The translations under genes and the position numbers were made by a program. DNA of 64,000 bases from JBFLYC01 sp040756735 (GTDB lineage Bacteria; Bacillota; DSM-16504; Desulfitibacterales; Desulfitibacteraceae), in the NCBI GenBank assembly GCA_040756735.1, contig JBFLYC010000002.1:124001-188000 (forward strand). The letters are read 5' to 3'. Positions 16,990 through 25,902 of the stretch are shown piece after piece. The notes below the pieces were generated by a model, which ran no database searches, was not told the origin of the DNA, and saw only the letters and a program-made list of their open reading frames with translations. Each line of letters starts with the position of its first letter. Position 1 is the first letter of the stretch.

Positions 16990-18753
16990 TTAAATTGAAT
17001 GAGAATGATTCGGAGAATCATCCCCTGAATCATCCATCGAATTGTTTGTTGAAATATCCTGTGTATCACTGATTTCCAGTGTGAATTTTTTTGTAGATTC
17101 TTTAAGTTTTTTAGCCAGGTCTGCCAGTTCGGCCGCGGCATGAGTTACCTCTTCGATGCCGGCAGTCTGTTCTTGAGTGGTGGCGGATACCTCCTCGAGG
17201 GCAGCCGAGGCCTCTTCAGTTGTGGTAGAAATACTGTTCACAGCTTCCACCATCTGGATGCTGTCATTATTGATTTTGGCAGCGGTATTTTCAATATCTT
17301 TAATGTTGTCTACCAGTTTATTTACTTCATTAAAAATCTCACTAAAATGCTGGCCTGTAATAGCAGCTTTCTGGGTTCCGCTTTTAACCTCTGTGGTACT
17401 TTGATGCATGGAATCTACTGCTTCATCTGTTTCTTTTTGAATTTGGCTAACCAGACGGGTTATTTCCATGGCTGCATTCCCCGACTGTTCAGCCAGCTTA
17501 CGTACTTCCTCGGCAACTACGGCAAAGCCGCGGCCTTGATCTCCTGCCCTGGCAGCTTCTATGGCAGCGTTTAATGCCAGGAGGTTTGTCTGTTCAGCAA
17601 TTTCGGTAATCATTTGGACAAATTTTCCTATCTGCATAGAATGGCTTTTCAGGCTGCTCACAGTAGAGGCGGATTGGTTTACTTTGATATTGATGGCTTC
17701 AATCTGTGAAACCATTTCCTCCATAACCTGTTTGCCTACCCTGGATTTACCTAGAACGCCTTCTGCACTCTGGGTCATTTGCAAGGCTTTTTGATTGACA
17801 AGTTCAATATTTGCAGCGGTATTTTCTACAAAACTGACAGCGTCATATACGTATTTTTGCTGGCTTTGGGCTCCTGCGGACAGCTGTTCAATGGTTGCAG
17901 CAACCTGTTGAGCTGATTGGCTTGTCTGTTCTGCATTTGAGGCTAGTTGGCTGCTGTTAAACCCTAATTGTTCTGATATTGACATGATTTGTGCAAGAAG
18001 TCCTTTGAGGTTTGACTGCATTTCATTAAAGGCCCTGATGAATTCAGCAACTTCTCCCTTGCCCTTTATTTCAGAGAGTTGTGAGGTTAAGTCGCCTTCA
18101 GCAATTTTTTTGCTTATGACTATCAATTTTTTTAGTGGTCTTGTAATGGAAGTATATAGTACTATGGAGATGATACCACTAACAACTATAATTAACCCCA
18201 GGACCCAAATAGAAGTCTGAGTAGTTTCCTTCATGGTTTCTTTGATGGCCAGGTTGCTCTTGGTGTATTCTCCATTTTTCTCAATAGTAAAATTTTGCAC
18301 CCTCTTGTTTAAATCACTTATCACAGATCTGGCAGAATTTATGGCATAACGCATGGTAAAGGCATCTTCCATGGTGTGGGCGGGAACCAGATGGTTCTCA
18401 AATAAATCGACTAATGTTTTGTTAAGATTTTCGAATATTTCCAGCTGGTGGCGTTCTTCTTCACTAAGTCTGGATTTAATGGAATTTAAAGTTGAAAGAA
18501 AATCCATTTGGGAATTGTGAAACCTGTTAACTGCTTCAAGATCATTGAAGACATATAACTCAGTAAAGCAGTTATATAAATCCCTGTTATACAGGGCCAA
18601 TTGGTTTGCGTATCTGGCTAGGGTATTATTTTGATCAAGTTCTTTTAGGTTTGCATCTATGTTTCCTAACTGCTGGTGATTAAAATAAGACCCACCAAAA
18701 AATATTATTACAATGAAAAAACAAGAAATAATTAGTTTTGCTTTAATTGACAT
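16990..18753 (-). CDS. Methyl-accepting chemotaxis protein
   Basis: A 587-residue receptor. TM1 lies at residues 7-24, a four-helix-bundle type sensor at about 25-185 (LARYANQLALYNRDLY...), TM2 near 188-210, a HAMP domain to about 262, and a long signalling coiled coil with the conserved hairpin tip EIAEQTNLLALNAAIEAARA near 385. The C-terminal residues MDDSGDDSPNHSHSI are encoded by DNA resembling the GATTC-type repeat family and replace the usual tail. A c-di-GMP-I riboswitch sits in the leader, linking receptor synthesis to the second messenger for motility. No other chemotaxis gene is in the window. Confidence 0.94.
   Translation of the reverse strand: MSIKAKLIISCFFIVIIFFGGSYFNHQQLGNIDANLKELDQNNTLARYANQLALYNRDLYNCFTELYVFNDLEAVNRFHNSQMDFLSTLNSIKSRLSEEERHQLEIFENLNKTLVDLFENHLVPAHTMEDAFTMRYAINSARSVISDLNKRVQNFTIEKNGEYTKSNLAIKETMKETTQTSIWVLGLIIVVSGIISIVLYTSITRPLKKLIVISKKIAEGDLTSQLSEIKGKGEVAEFIRAFNEMQSNLKGLLAQIMSISEQLGFNSSQLASNAEQTSQSAQQVAATIEQLSAGAQSQQKYVYDAVSFVENTAANIELVNQKALQMTQSAEGVLGKSRVGKQVMEEMVSQIEAINIKVNQSASTVSSLKSHSMQIGKFVQMITEIAEQTNLLALNAAIEAARAGDQGRGFAVVAEEVRKLAEQSGNAAMEITRLVSQIQKETDEAVDSMHQSTTEVKSGTQKAAITGQHFSEIFNEVNKLVDNIKDIENTAAKINNDSIQMVEAVNSISTTTEEASAALEEVSATTQEQTAGIEEVTHAAAELADLAKKLKESTKKFTLEISDTQDISTNNSMDDSGDDSPNHSHSI
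16995..17035. repeat. Repeat-derived 3' end of the chemotaxis receptor gene
   Basis: The stretch GATTCGGAGAATCATCCCC followed by TGAATCA differs at about four positions from the right arm found at 3197-3820 (GAATCGGAGAACCGTCCCC then TGATTCA). It lies inside the receptor's coding frame and supplies roughly its last dozen codons. Confidence 0.65.
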
Positions 18754-18835
18754 GGTAATTTATCCCTTCTTTCTTTTGTTTATCAATAAATATAGCCTGT
18801 ATCCATGCTTAGTGGAACAGGCCTTTAAACTAATT

Positions 18836-18918
18836 TAGCAGCCTGGCAGTCATAGCATGTTGGAGCCTTAGACCCATAGCTTTGCGTCGCCATCTTTCAA
18901 TGGTTCTGCCCTAGAGTG
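18836..18918 (-). promoter_or_regulatory. Cyclic di-GMP-I (GEMM) riboswitch
   Basis: Read on the minus strand the leader contains the diagnostic GEMM-I blocks in order: AGGGCAGAACCATTGAAAGA (P2 with GNRA loop), GGCGACGCAAAGC (ligand pocket), TATGGGTCTAAGGCTCC (P1 return), and ATGACTGCCAGGCTGC (tetraloop receptor and P3). It lies about 80 bases upstream of the chemotaxis receptor ATG. A GCCTGT/ACAGGC hairpin at 18793-18824 follows and may be the expression platform, but it has no clear U run, so I cannot tell whether ligand turns expression on or off. Confidence 0.87.
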
Positions 18919-19059
18919 TATTTAAAATTATTTATTCTTTTAATTTTCGTCATCTTTCGATAAAATCCTGCATATTTTGGATTAATTAACCAAAAAAAAT
19001 GCAAAGATTTCCTGGTACACAAGTTGCAATAAAGTTGGAATAAATTTTAAAAAATATTT

Positions 19060-19073
19060 CGAACAATTGTTCC
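19060..19073 (+). promoter_or_regulatory. LexA/DinR-like SOS box upstream of uvrA
   Basis: CGAACAATTGTTCC matches the Gram-positive SOS box (CGAAC-N4-GTTC) with a perfect GAACAATTGTTC palindrome. A TATAAT hexamer lies about 20 bases downstream (19093-19098), so the box overlaps the probable -35 region. This would make uvrA-uvrC DNA-damage inducible. The untranslated leader to the uvrA start is about 200 bases and otherwise shows no recognised element. Confidence 0.72.
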
Positions 19074-19310
19074 CAACCTTTTATAAATGTTTTATAATGG
19101 AAATATCCAAAAGCAAGTAAGAATATGGTCTTATAAACTTTTAGTGTGCTTTAAGTGTGGGATGTTGGGGTACAGGCGGGAGAGCTCAATTGCTTAGCTG
19201 ATAAAGTAATGATATAATGTAGTGATAAATGATAATTATTACTATTAGGGATGAAAGTCCTCAATTCCCCGAAGATGGTTAAATTTTGAAGAAATTGGCG
19301 GTGCAGCAAA

Positions 19311-22175
19311 TTGGCAAAGGATAAACTGATTATCAAGGGAGCAAGGGTTCATAACTTAAAAAATATAGACGTGGAAATCCCCAGAGATAAACTTGTAGTG
19401 GTCACAGGTTTAAGCGGGTCAGGCAAGTCTTCTTTAGCCTTTGATACCATCTATGCGGAAGGGCAAAGAAGGTATGTGGAATCATTGTCAGCCTATGCCA
19501 GACAGTTTTTAGGCCAAATGGACAAACCTGATGTGGATTATATAGAAGGATTATCTCCTGCTATTTCCATAGATCAGAAGACTACCAGCCGAAATCCTCG
19601 CAGTACGGTGGGAACTGTTACAGAAATATATGATTACCTCAGGCTTTTGTATGCGCGGGTGGGTAAGGTGCACTGCCCAAAATGCCATAAGCCCATAGCC
19701 CAGCAAACGGTAACCCAGATGGTTGACCAATTGATGCTGCTCCCTGAGAAAACCAAGATTCAGGTCTTAGCCCCCCTGGTCAGAGGCCGAAAGGGTGAAC
19801 ATCAAAAGATACTCGATGAGGTCAGAAAAAATGGATTTGCCCGGGTGAGAGTTAATGGTACTGTCCACCAATTGGATGAAGAAATTAAATTAGAGAAGAA
19901 TAAAAAACATACCATTGAGATTGTAGTGGATAGAATTGTAATTAAAGAGGGAATAGAGGCAAGGCTTGCAGAATCCCTGGAAACTTCATTAAAACTTTCA
20001 GAAGGAATAGTAAAGATCGATGTAGTTGGAAAAGAGGAACTAACCTTTTCGGAACAGTTTGCCTGTATGGACTGCGGTATAAGTCTGGAGGAGGTTAACC
20101 CCAGGACTTTTTCCTTCAATAGCCCCTATGGCGCTTGCCAATCCTGCAGTGGATTAGGTTTTAAAAATGAGGTCGATCCTGATCTAGTAATTCCTGATAA
20201 GACCAAATCCATCGCAGAGGGGGCAATTGTACCCTGGAGCAAATCAACCAGCAATTATTATCCACAAATGCTGGAAGGTCTGGCTGAGAACTATGGTTTT
20301 AGTGTTGAAACACCTGTAGAGGAATTATCCCAGGAACATCTCAAAATTATTTTATATGGAAGCAGGGGTGTAAAACTTAAGTTCAGGTATAAAAACCGTT
20401 TCGGTACCCGCAAGACTTACGTGGCCAGTTTTGAAGGGGTTATACCTAATTTAGAAAGAAGATACAAGGAATCGCAATCAGATTGGGTTCGTGCTGAGAT
20501 TGAAGAATTCATGAGCACAAGTCCCTGTCCAGATTGCGGCGGCTCACGTCTCAGACATGAATCACTCTGGGTGCTTATAGGTGGTAAAAATATTTATGAG
20601 TTTACCCGGATGTCTGTGGCTGAATCCCTGCGGTTTTTGCAAGAGGTTAGCTTCACAGACAGGGAAAGGTTGATAGCCCATCAAGTGATTAAAGAGATAA
20701 GAGAAAGACTGTCTTTTATGGTGAATGTGGGTTTGGACTATTTGACCCTGGACAGGGCTGCCGGAACTTTATCGGGAGGTGAAGCTCAAAGAATTAGACT
20801 TGCAACTCAGATTGGTTCAAGTCTGGTTGGCGTGCTTTATATTCTTGATGAGCCTAGCATCGGTCTGCATCAAAGGGACAACGAAAGACTGCTTAATACT
20901 TTAAGACACCTGCGGGATCTAGGCAATACCTTGATTGTTGTTGAGCATGATGAAGAGACAATCCGTACTGCTGATTACATTTTAGATATTGGTCCTGGTG
21001 CAGGAGCCCACGGTGGAAGGGTTGTAGCCGCCGGATGCCTGCGGGATATTATGAACTGCCGGGAGTCCATTACGGGACAGTATTTAAAGGGTGAAAAGAA
21101 GATACCCCTGCCCCTGGCAAGGCGTCCTGGCAATGGTAAAAGACTTGTAATTAAAGGGGCCCAGGAGCACAACCTGAAAAATATTGATGTAGAGATACTC
21201 TTGGGCGTTTTTACCTGTATAACAGGGGTGTCTGGCAGCGGTAAAAGCACCTTAATTAATGAGATTCTCTATAAAAAGCTGGTTAGCACACTGCACAACG
21301 CCAAGGAAAAGCCGGGCAAGCACAGGGAAATCAGGGGTATTGAACACCTTGATAAAGTAATTGACATTGACCAATCGCCTATTGGCAGAACGCCTCGCTC
21401 CAATCCCGCCACCTATACGGGGGTTTTTGACGCAATCAGAGAGTTGTATTCTCAGACCCAGGATGCCAGGGCCAGGGGGTACAAACCTGGTAGATTCAGC
21501 TTTAATGTAAAGGGCGGCAGATGTGAAGCCTGCAAGGGAGACGGCATCATAAAAATTGAAATGCACTTCTTGCCGGATGTGTATGTACCCTGCGAAGTCT
21601 GCAAGGGTAAAAGGTATAACAGGGAAACCCTGGAAATAAGATTTAAAGGGAAAAATATTTCCGATGTCCTTGAGATGACTGTGGATGAAGCTGCAGAGTT
21701 TTTTGCCAACCTGCCTAAAATATTTCGCAAGTTGAAGACCATGCAGGATGTAGGCCTGGGTTATATTCGCCTGGGTCAGCCGGCCACTACCCTTTCAGGC
21801 GGGGAGGCGCAGCGGGTTAAGCTTGCCACTGAATTGAGCAGGCGCAGTAATGGAAAGACTCTTTATATTTTGGATGAACCCACCACTGGTCTGCATATCG
21901 CAGACATTGACAAATTATTAAGGGTACTGCAAAAACTTACAGATAATGGCGATACTGTTTTGGTCATCGAGCATAACCTCGATGTGATTAAAACCGCCGA
22001 TTATATTATTGATTTGGGGCCTGAAGGAGGACAAGGGGGCGGTAAGGTAATTGCTATGGGTACTCCAGAAGAGGTTGCCGGAATACCCGGATCATATACC
22101 GGGCAGTTTCTGAAGAGAGTACTGGGGGTGGAAAAGGGTGACCCTGGAAGACAGGTTGAAGCGATTACCGGATAA
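19311..22175 (+). CDS. uvrA: Excinuclease ABC subunit A (UvrA)
   Basis: The damage-recognition ATPase of nucleotide excision repair, 954 residues. It has two ABC modules with Walker A GLSGSGKSS (near residue 32) and GVSGSGKST (near 640), two LSGGEAQR signatures, and two zinc-binding groups: CMDCG...CQSC near 253-279 and CEAC...CEVC near 737-766. The start is a TTG at 19311 after GGCGGTG. uvrC starts inside its last 38 bases, so translation is coupled. A LexA-like box about 240 bases upstream implies SOS control. Confidence 0.97.
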   Translation: MAKDKLIIKGARVHNLKNIDVEIPRDKLVVVTGLSGSGKSSLAFDTIYAEGQRRYVESLSAYARQFLGQMDKPDVDYIEGLSPAISIDQKTTSRNPRSTVGTVTEIYDYLRLLYARVGKVHCPKCHKPIAQQTVTQMVDQLMLLPEKTKIQVLAPLVRGRKGEHQKILDEVRKNGFARVRVNGTVHQLDEEIKLEKNKKHTIEIVVDRIVIKEGIEARLAESLETSLKLSEGIVKIDVVGKEELTFSEQFACMDCGISLEEVNPRTFSFNSPYGACQSCSGLGFKNEVDPDLVIPDKTKSIAEGAIVPWSKSTSNYYPQMLEGLAENYGFSVETPVEELSQEHLKIILYGSRGVKLKFRYKNRFGTRKTYVASFEGVIPNLERRYKESQSDWVRAEIEEFMSTSPCPDCGGSRLRHESLWVLIGGKNIYEFTRMSVAESLRFLQEVSFTDRERLIAHQVIKEIRERLSFMVNVGLDYLTLDRAAGTLSGGEAQRIRLATQIGSSLVGVLYILDEPSIGLHQRDNERLLNTLRHLRDLGNTLIVVEHDEETIRTADYILDIGPGAGAHGGRVVAAGCLRDIMNCRESITGQYLKGEKKIPLPLARRPGNGKRLVIKGAQEHNLKNIDVEILLGVFTCITGVSGSGKSTLINEILYKKLVSTLHNAKEKPGKHREIRGIEHLDKVIDIDQSPIGRTPRSNPATYTGVFDAIRELYSQTQDARARGYKPGRFSFNVKGGRCEACKGDGIIKIEMHFLPDVYVPCEVCKGKRYNRETLEIRFKGKNISDVLEMTVDEAAEFFANLPKIFRKLKTMQDVGLGYIRLGQPATTLSGGEAQRVKLATELSRRSNGKTLYILDEPTTGLHIADIDKLLRVLQKLTDNGDTVLVIEHNLDVIKTADYIIDLGPEGGQGGGKVIAMGTPEEVAGIPGSYTGQFLKRVLGVEKGDPGRQVEAITG

Positions 22176-23931
22176 ACCGGGTGTATATATGATGTTATCC
22201 GATGAGGGGAAGGTTATCTATGTGGGTAAAGCTGCCTCCCTTAGAAATAGGGTGCGCAGCTATTTCCGTTCCAACCAGAATTCTCCCAAGGCAGCTGCAC
22301 TCATGCTGCATGTAAAAGACTTGGATTATATAGTAACTGATAATGAAGTAGAGGCTTTGATCTTAGAATGCAATCTGATCAAAAATCATCGTCCCAAATA
22401 CAATGTTTTTTTAAAAGATGACAAGACCTACCCATATATTAAAATTACCCTGGATGAAGAATATCCAAGGATTGTAACCACCCGCCGCATCCAAAAAGAC
22501 GGGGGGAAATACTATGGTCCTTTTACTAATGTTGGCTCCATGCATGAAACTGTGAAGCTTTTAAGACGTCTTTTCCCTGTTCGTACCTGCAAATCTATTA
22601 AACCTCAGGATCGACCATGCCTTAACCATCATATCAAGAGGTGTTTGGCTCCTTGTACAGGAAATATTTCTCCTAACGACTATAGAACTATGGTTGAGCA
22701 GACAATCATGTTTTTGGAAGGCAAGCAGGAGAAAGTCTTGGAAACCTTGCAAAGAAAGATGAGAGAAGCCTCAGAAAATCTAGAATTTGAGAGAGCCGGT
22801 GAACTAAGGGATCAAATTATGGCTGTGGAGAAGGTTCTGGAAAAGCAAAAAATAGAAAATCCTGTCGAAGAAGATCAGGATGTGATTGCCTTTGCCAGGG
22901 GAGTTGATGAAGCCTGTGTACAGGTGTTTTTCATTAGAAATGGCAAGGTAGTTGGCAGAGAACACTATTTTATTGATGGAACGGATAATCTTTCCCGCAC
23001 AGAAATAGTGACTGCTTTTGTCAAGCAGTATTACAGCAGGGTTGCTGATATTCCACGCAAGATTCTCCTTCAGGAACCTGTAGAGGATAAAGAAATCATC
23101 GAACTGTGGCTCAAGGAGAAAAGGGGAAGCAAGGTATCCCTGGCAACTCCCCAAATTGGCAGCAAGCTAAAGCTTGTGGAAATGGTGGCAAAAAATGCCC
23201 TGCTGCTCCTTGAGGAAGCCCAGCTTTCCAGGCAAAGAAAAAAGATGAGTGACGAAGAGGCCCTGCTGCTGTTAAAAGATTATTTGGATTTGCAAAATAT
23301 ACCCTTAAGAATCGAATGCTATGACGTGTCAAACATTCAAGGTTCAAGCGCTGTGGGGTCCATGGTAGTCTTCGAGAAGGGACGGCCTGTACCTGAGCAG
23401 TACAGGAAATTTAAAATCAAGACTGTTGACGGCCCAAATGATTATGCTGCCCTCCAGGAGGTGCTGTACCGCAGGTTTAAGCATGGTGCAAATGCAGCAA
23501 GTCTGCCTGACCTGGTATTGATTGATGGAGGCAAGGGGCAGCTCAGTGCCTGCAGGGAAGTCATGAGGGTGTTGGACTTGGCCCATATTCCTGCCTACGG
23601 ACTGGCCAAAAAGGAGGAACTCCTTTTTGGCGAAGGCAAAGAAGACCCCATTATTCTTCCAAGGACTTCTGAGGCCTTATACCTGGTTCAGAGAATCAGG
23701 GATGAGGCGCACCGCTTTGCCCTGGCTTATCATAGAAGTATCAGGGGGAAAGACAGTTTAAGGTCTCTCCTGGATGAGATACCTGGTATCGGTCCTAAAA
23801 GGAAAAAAGCCCTGCTGATGCGTTTCGGTTCTATAGAAGAAATCAGGGCAGCTGCTATAAAGGACTTAGAGGAAGTGGAAGGCATGAACAAAAAGGCTGC
23901 TGAGCAGGTATATGATTATTTTTGTAGATAG
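22138..23931 (+). CDS. uvrC: Excinuclease ABC subunit C (UvrC)
   Basis: The dual-incision nuclease of nucleotide excision repair, 597 residues. The GIY-YIG domain with GVYMM and VIYVGKA at residues 15-32 makes the 3' cut. A UVR motif near 200-235 binds UvrB. The C-terminal RNase H-like domain (CYDVSNIQGSSAVGSMVVF near 396, LVLIDGGKGQL near 460) makes the 5' cut, followed by a helix-hairpin-helix pair. The GTG start lies within uvrA, preceded by GGGGGTGG. Confidence 0.96.
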   Translation: MTLEDRLKRLPDKPGVYMMLSDEGKVIYVGKAASLRNRVRSYFRSNQNSPKAAALMLHVKDLDYIVTDNEVEALILECNLIKNHRPKYNVFLKDDKTYPYIKITLDEEYPRIVTTRRIQKDGGKYYGPFTNVGSMHETVKLLRRLFPVRTCKSIKPQDRPCLNHHIKRCLAPCTGNISPNDYRTMVEQTIMFLEGKQEKVLETLQRKMREASENLEFERAGELRDQIMAVEKVLEKQKIENPVEEDQDVIAFARGVDEACVQVFFIRNGKVVGREHYFIDGTDNLSRTEIVTAFVKQYYSRVADIPRKILLQEPVEDKEIIELWLKEKRGSKVSLATPQIGSKLKLVEMVAKNALLLLEEAQLSRQRKKMSDEEALLLLKDYLDLQNIPLRIECYDVSNIQGSSAVGSMVVFEKGRPVPEQYRKFKIKTVDGPNDYAALQEVLYRRFKHGANAASLPDLVLIDGGKGQLSACREVMRVLDLAHIPAYGLAKKEELLFGEGKEDPIILPRTSEALYLVQRIRDEAHRFALAYHRSIRGKDSLRSLLDEIPGIGPKRKKALLMRFGSIEEIRAAAIKDLEEVEGMNKKAAEQVYDYFCR

Positions 23932-23937
23932 AGTAAA

Positions 23938-23980
23938 TCAGAAATCAGAAGTCAGAATACAGAATACAGAATACAGAGGG
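23938..23980. repeat. Short CAGAATA tandem repeat
   Basis: A run of GAAATCAGAAGTCAGAATA followed by three further CAGAATA steps lies between uvrC and the convergent small gene. Related CAGAAC/TTCTGAATTC sequence appears between tpiA and gpmI (43776-43858). Confidence 0.6.
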
Positions 23981-24006
23981 CAGGAAACGGAAACTGCCGA
24001 TTTGCC

Positions 24007-24288
24007 TTAGAACTTGGTATGACTTAAGCGTATAAGCAGGTAGTCTTTGTGGGATGTGAAAGTTACAAAGGGCGCTGCTGTACGAAAGGTGAGTTCATGG
24101 TCAAAGGTCATATAGAGATAATTGTCATCCTTATCCATGTCAAGCTTGCGGGTTGCAAATGAAAACTGCGTTTGCGGCGTGGCAATGGTAATTGCCAAGG
24201 GGGCTGCAAAACGATATTCACCATTTTCTTCCGTGAATGACATGCCTAATTCTTTTAAAGCTTCTTTTAAAAGATTATTATGGTACAC
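24007..24288 (-). CDS. Small conserved hypothetical protein
   Basis: A 93-residue soluble protein I do not recognise. It reads as a compact alpha/beta domain: an N-terminal amphipathic helix (NNLLKEALKELGMSFTEE) then alternating hydrophobic strands with Phe/Thr-rich faces (FDHELTFRTAAPFVTFTS). The GTG start at 24288 is preceded by AAGGAGG at ideal spacing, the main reason to believe it is expressed. It is convergent with uvrC and flanked upstream by a large repeat array. Confidence 0.6.
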   Translation of the reverse strand: MYHNNLLKEALKELGMSFTEENGEYRFAAPLAITIATPQTQFSFATRKLDMDKDDNYLYMTFDHELTFRTAAPFVTFTSHKDYLLIRLSHTKF

Positions 24289-24370
24289 TTTTTTATTCCT
24301 CCTTAATAAATATTAGAGAGATTTTGTCTTTGCGGAATATGAAAAGGAATTATGCCCCATTGTCTTTTAT

Positions 24371-24716
24371 TATGTGACCGAGGTTAGAGGATGGTGACAG
24401 AGAACCGTCCCCTTGACACCGAGGTTAGAGGATGGTGACAGAGAACCGTCCCCTTGACACCTCATTGTCTTTTATTATGTGACAGAGGTTAGAGGATGGT
24501 GACAGAGAACCGTCCCCTTGACACCACCCTTGACACCACCCTTGACACCATTGAGGATGGTGACAGAGAACCGTCCCCTTGACACCGTTGAGGATGGTGA
24601 CAGAGAACCGTCCCCTTGACACCCGTGACAGAGAACCGTCCCCTTGACACCCCTGGTGACAGAGAACCGTCCCCTTGACACCCCCTTGACACCCCCCTTG
24701 ACACCGACACCGTGCC
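24371..24716. repeat. Seven-copy array of GGTGACAG...GACACC repeats
   Basis: Seven 28-base units start at 24393, 24434, 24498, 24559, 24596, 24624 and 24655. They are the reverse complement of the GGTGTCA...GTCACC unit at 10826-11060. Several are joined by GAGGTTAGAGGAT or TTGAGGAT linkers, and truncated CCCTTGACACC ends are stacked at 24526-24550 and 24683-24706. A 20-base segment, TTGTCTTTTATTATGTGAC, also repeats (24360 and 24465). The region from 24289 to 24881 has no other gene; frames across it are artefacts. Confidence 0.92.
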
Positions 24717-24881
24717 ACCAAGAACATACTTTTATTATACTTTTATTATAAGCTTATTATATAATAATATAGGGCAGGTTTCATTAAGAAAAGGGTGGAT
24801 TTGTCATTTTTGCAAACTGATTTAGAAGGAAAGTCGGCTGGTTTTAGAGAAAGATATAAGAGTTAATGAGGGAGGCAACAT

Positions 24882-25673
24882 ATGAACCAGTTTAAATTAG
24901 TAGCAATTGATTTGGATGGGACCCTATTAAATAATGACCTGGAGATTTCACCTAGGGCTGCAGCTACCATCAAAGAGGCCGGCAAAAGAGGAGTCAAGGT
25001 GACCCTTTGCACAGGCAGAATGTTTGCATCTGCTTTTCCTTATGCACAGGAGTTGGGAATTAACGTTCCTCTGATTACCTATAATGGAGCTTTGGTAAAA
25101 AATTCCATGGACGGTGAAATTCTCTATGAGAGAAATCTTCCCTTAGAGGATGCTAAAGATGTTATCAAGATCTGCAGGAACTATGATTGCCAGCTCAATG
25201 TTTATTACCAGGATAAGTTGTATATAGAGGACCAAAACTTGTGGGCAAAAAAATATGCCAGCAGGGTAAAGGTTCCTTTAAATGAAGTGCATGATCTGTT
25301 GGAATTTCTTACGGAACCGCCCATCAAGCTGTTGGCCATGGGCGAGGAGGATGTGCTGCAGTTGATCAGGCAGGAACTAACTGGCAGGCAGTTGTATATT
25401 ACCAGATCCCAGCCTTATTTTTTGGAGATTCTAAATGTAGAAGCCACCAAGGGTAAAGGCTTGCAAGCCGTTGCCAATAGACTTTCCATAGACAGAAAGC
25501 ATATCCTGGCTATAGGCGACAATGAAAATGATATAGAAATGTTTAGGTATGCAGGATTTGCTGTTGCCATGGCCAATGCTGAGGAACATGTGAGAATGCA
25601 TGTGGATTATGTCACAAAGACCAATGATGATGACGGTGTTGCAGAGGCTATTGAAAAACTAGTGTTAAGGTAA
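24882..25673 (+). CDS. Cof-type HAD-IIB phosphatase
   Basis: A 263-residue cytosolic phosphatase of the HAD superfamily, Cof/YidA type. Motif I DLDGTLLNNDLEI lies at residues 9-21 with the nucleophile Asp, motif II is TLCTGRM near 44, a type IIB cap fills about 85-190, and motifs III/IV are K(TKGKG region) and GDNENDIEMF near 212. Such enzymes dephosphorylate sugar phosphates or cofactor phosphates; the substrate is not predictable. It starts after GAGGGAGG and is flanked by two different repeat arrays. Confidence 0.9.
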   Translation: MNQFKLVAIDLDGTLLNNDLEISPRAAATIKEAGKRGVKVTLCTGRMFASAFPYAQELGINVPLITYNGALVKNSMDGEILYERNLPLEDAKDVIKICRNYDCQLNVYYQDKLYIEDQNLWAKKYASRVKVPLNEVHDLLEFLTEPPIKLLAMGEEDVLQLIRQELTGRQLYITRSQPYFLEILNVEATKGKGLQAVANRLSIDRKHILAIGDNENDIEMFRYAGFAVAMANAEEHVRMHVDYVTKTNDDDGVAEAIEKLVLR

Positions 25674-25894
25674 GGGGACACACCTCTTTCAGAGGAATGT
25701 CCCCAACGTAAGTAAGGGGACACACTTCCCTTGTCGCGTAAACTCTTGGCTTGGAGGAATGTCCCCAACGTAAGTAAGGGGACACACCTCCCTTGTCGCG
25801 TAAACTCTTGGTTCCAAGGTAAGGGGACACACCTCTTTCAGAGGAATGTCCCCAACGTATGAATGTCCCCAACGTATGAATGTCCCCAACGTAG
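25672..25894. repeat. GGGGACACACC / GGAATGTCCCC repeat array
   Basis: Three full hairpin units start near 25674, 25717 and 25777, with a fourth from 25824. Each opens GGGGACACAC, carries either a short CCTCTTTCAGAGG stem or a longer TTGTCGCGTAAACTCTTGG loop, and closes GGAATGTCCCCAACGTA. At the right end the last 16 bases, GAATGTCCCCAACGTA, are repeated three times in tandem and run directly into the start region of the PHP gene. Confidence 0.9.
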
Positions 25895-25902
25895 GTGATT
25901 TT

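Noticed and set aside
24371..24716. Looks like a CRISPR array (seven direct repeats)
   Set aside because: Spacers are 1 to 37 bases and often repeat-derived, the unit has mirror-image ends, copies occur in other intergenic regions in both orientations, and there are no cas genes.
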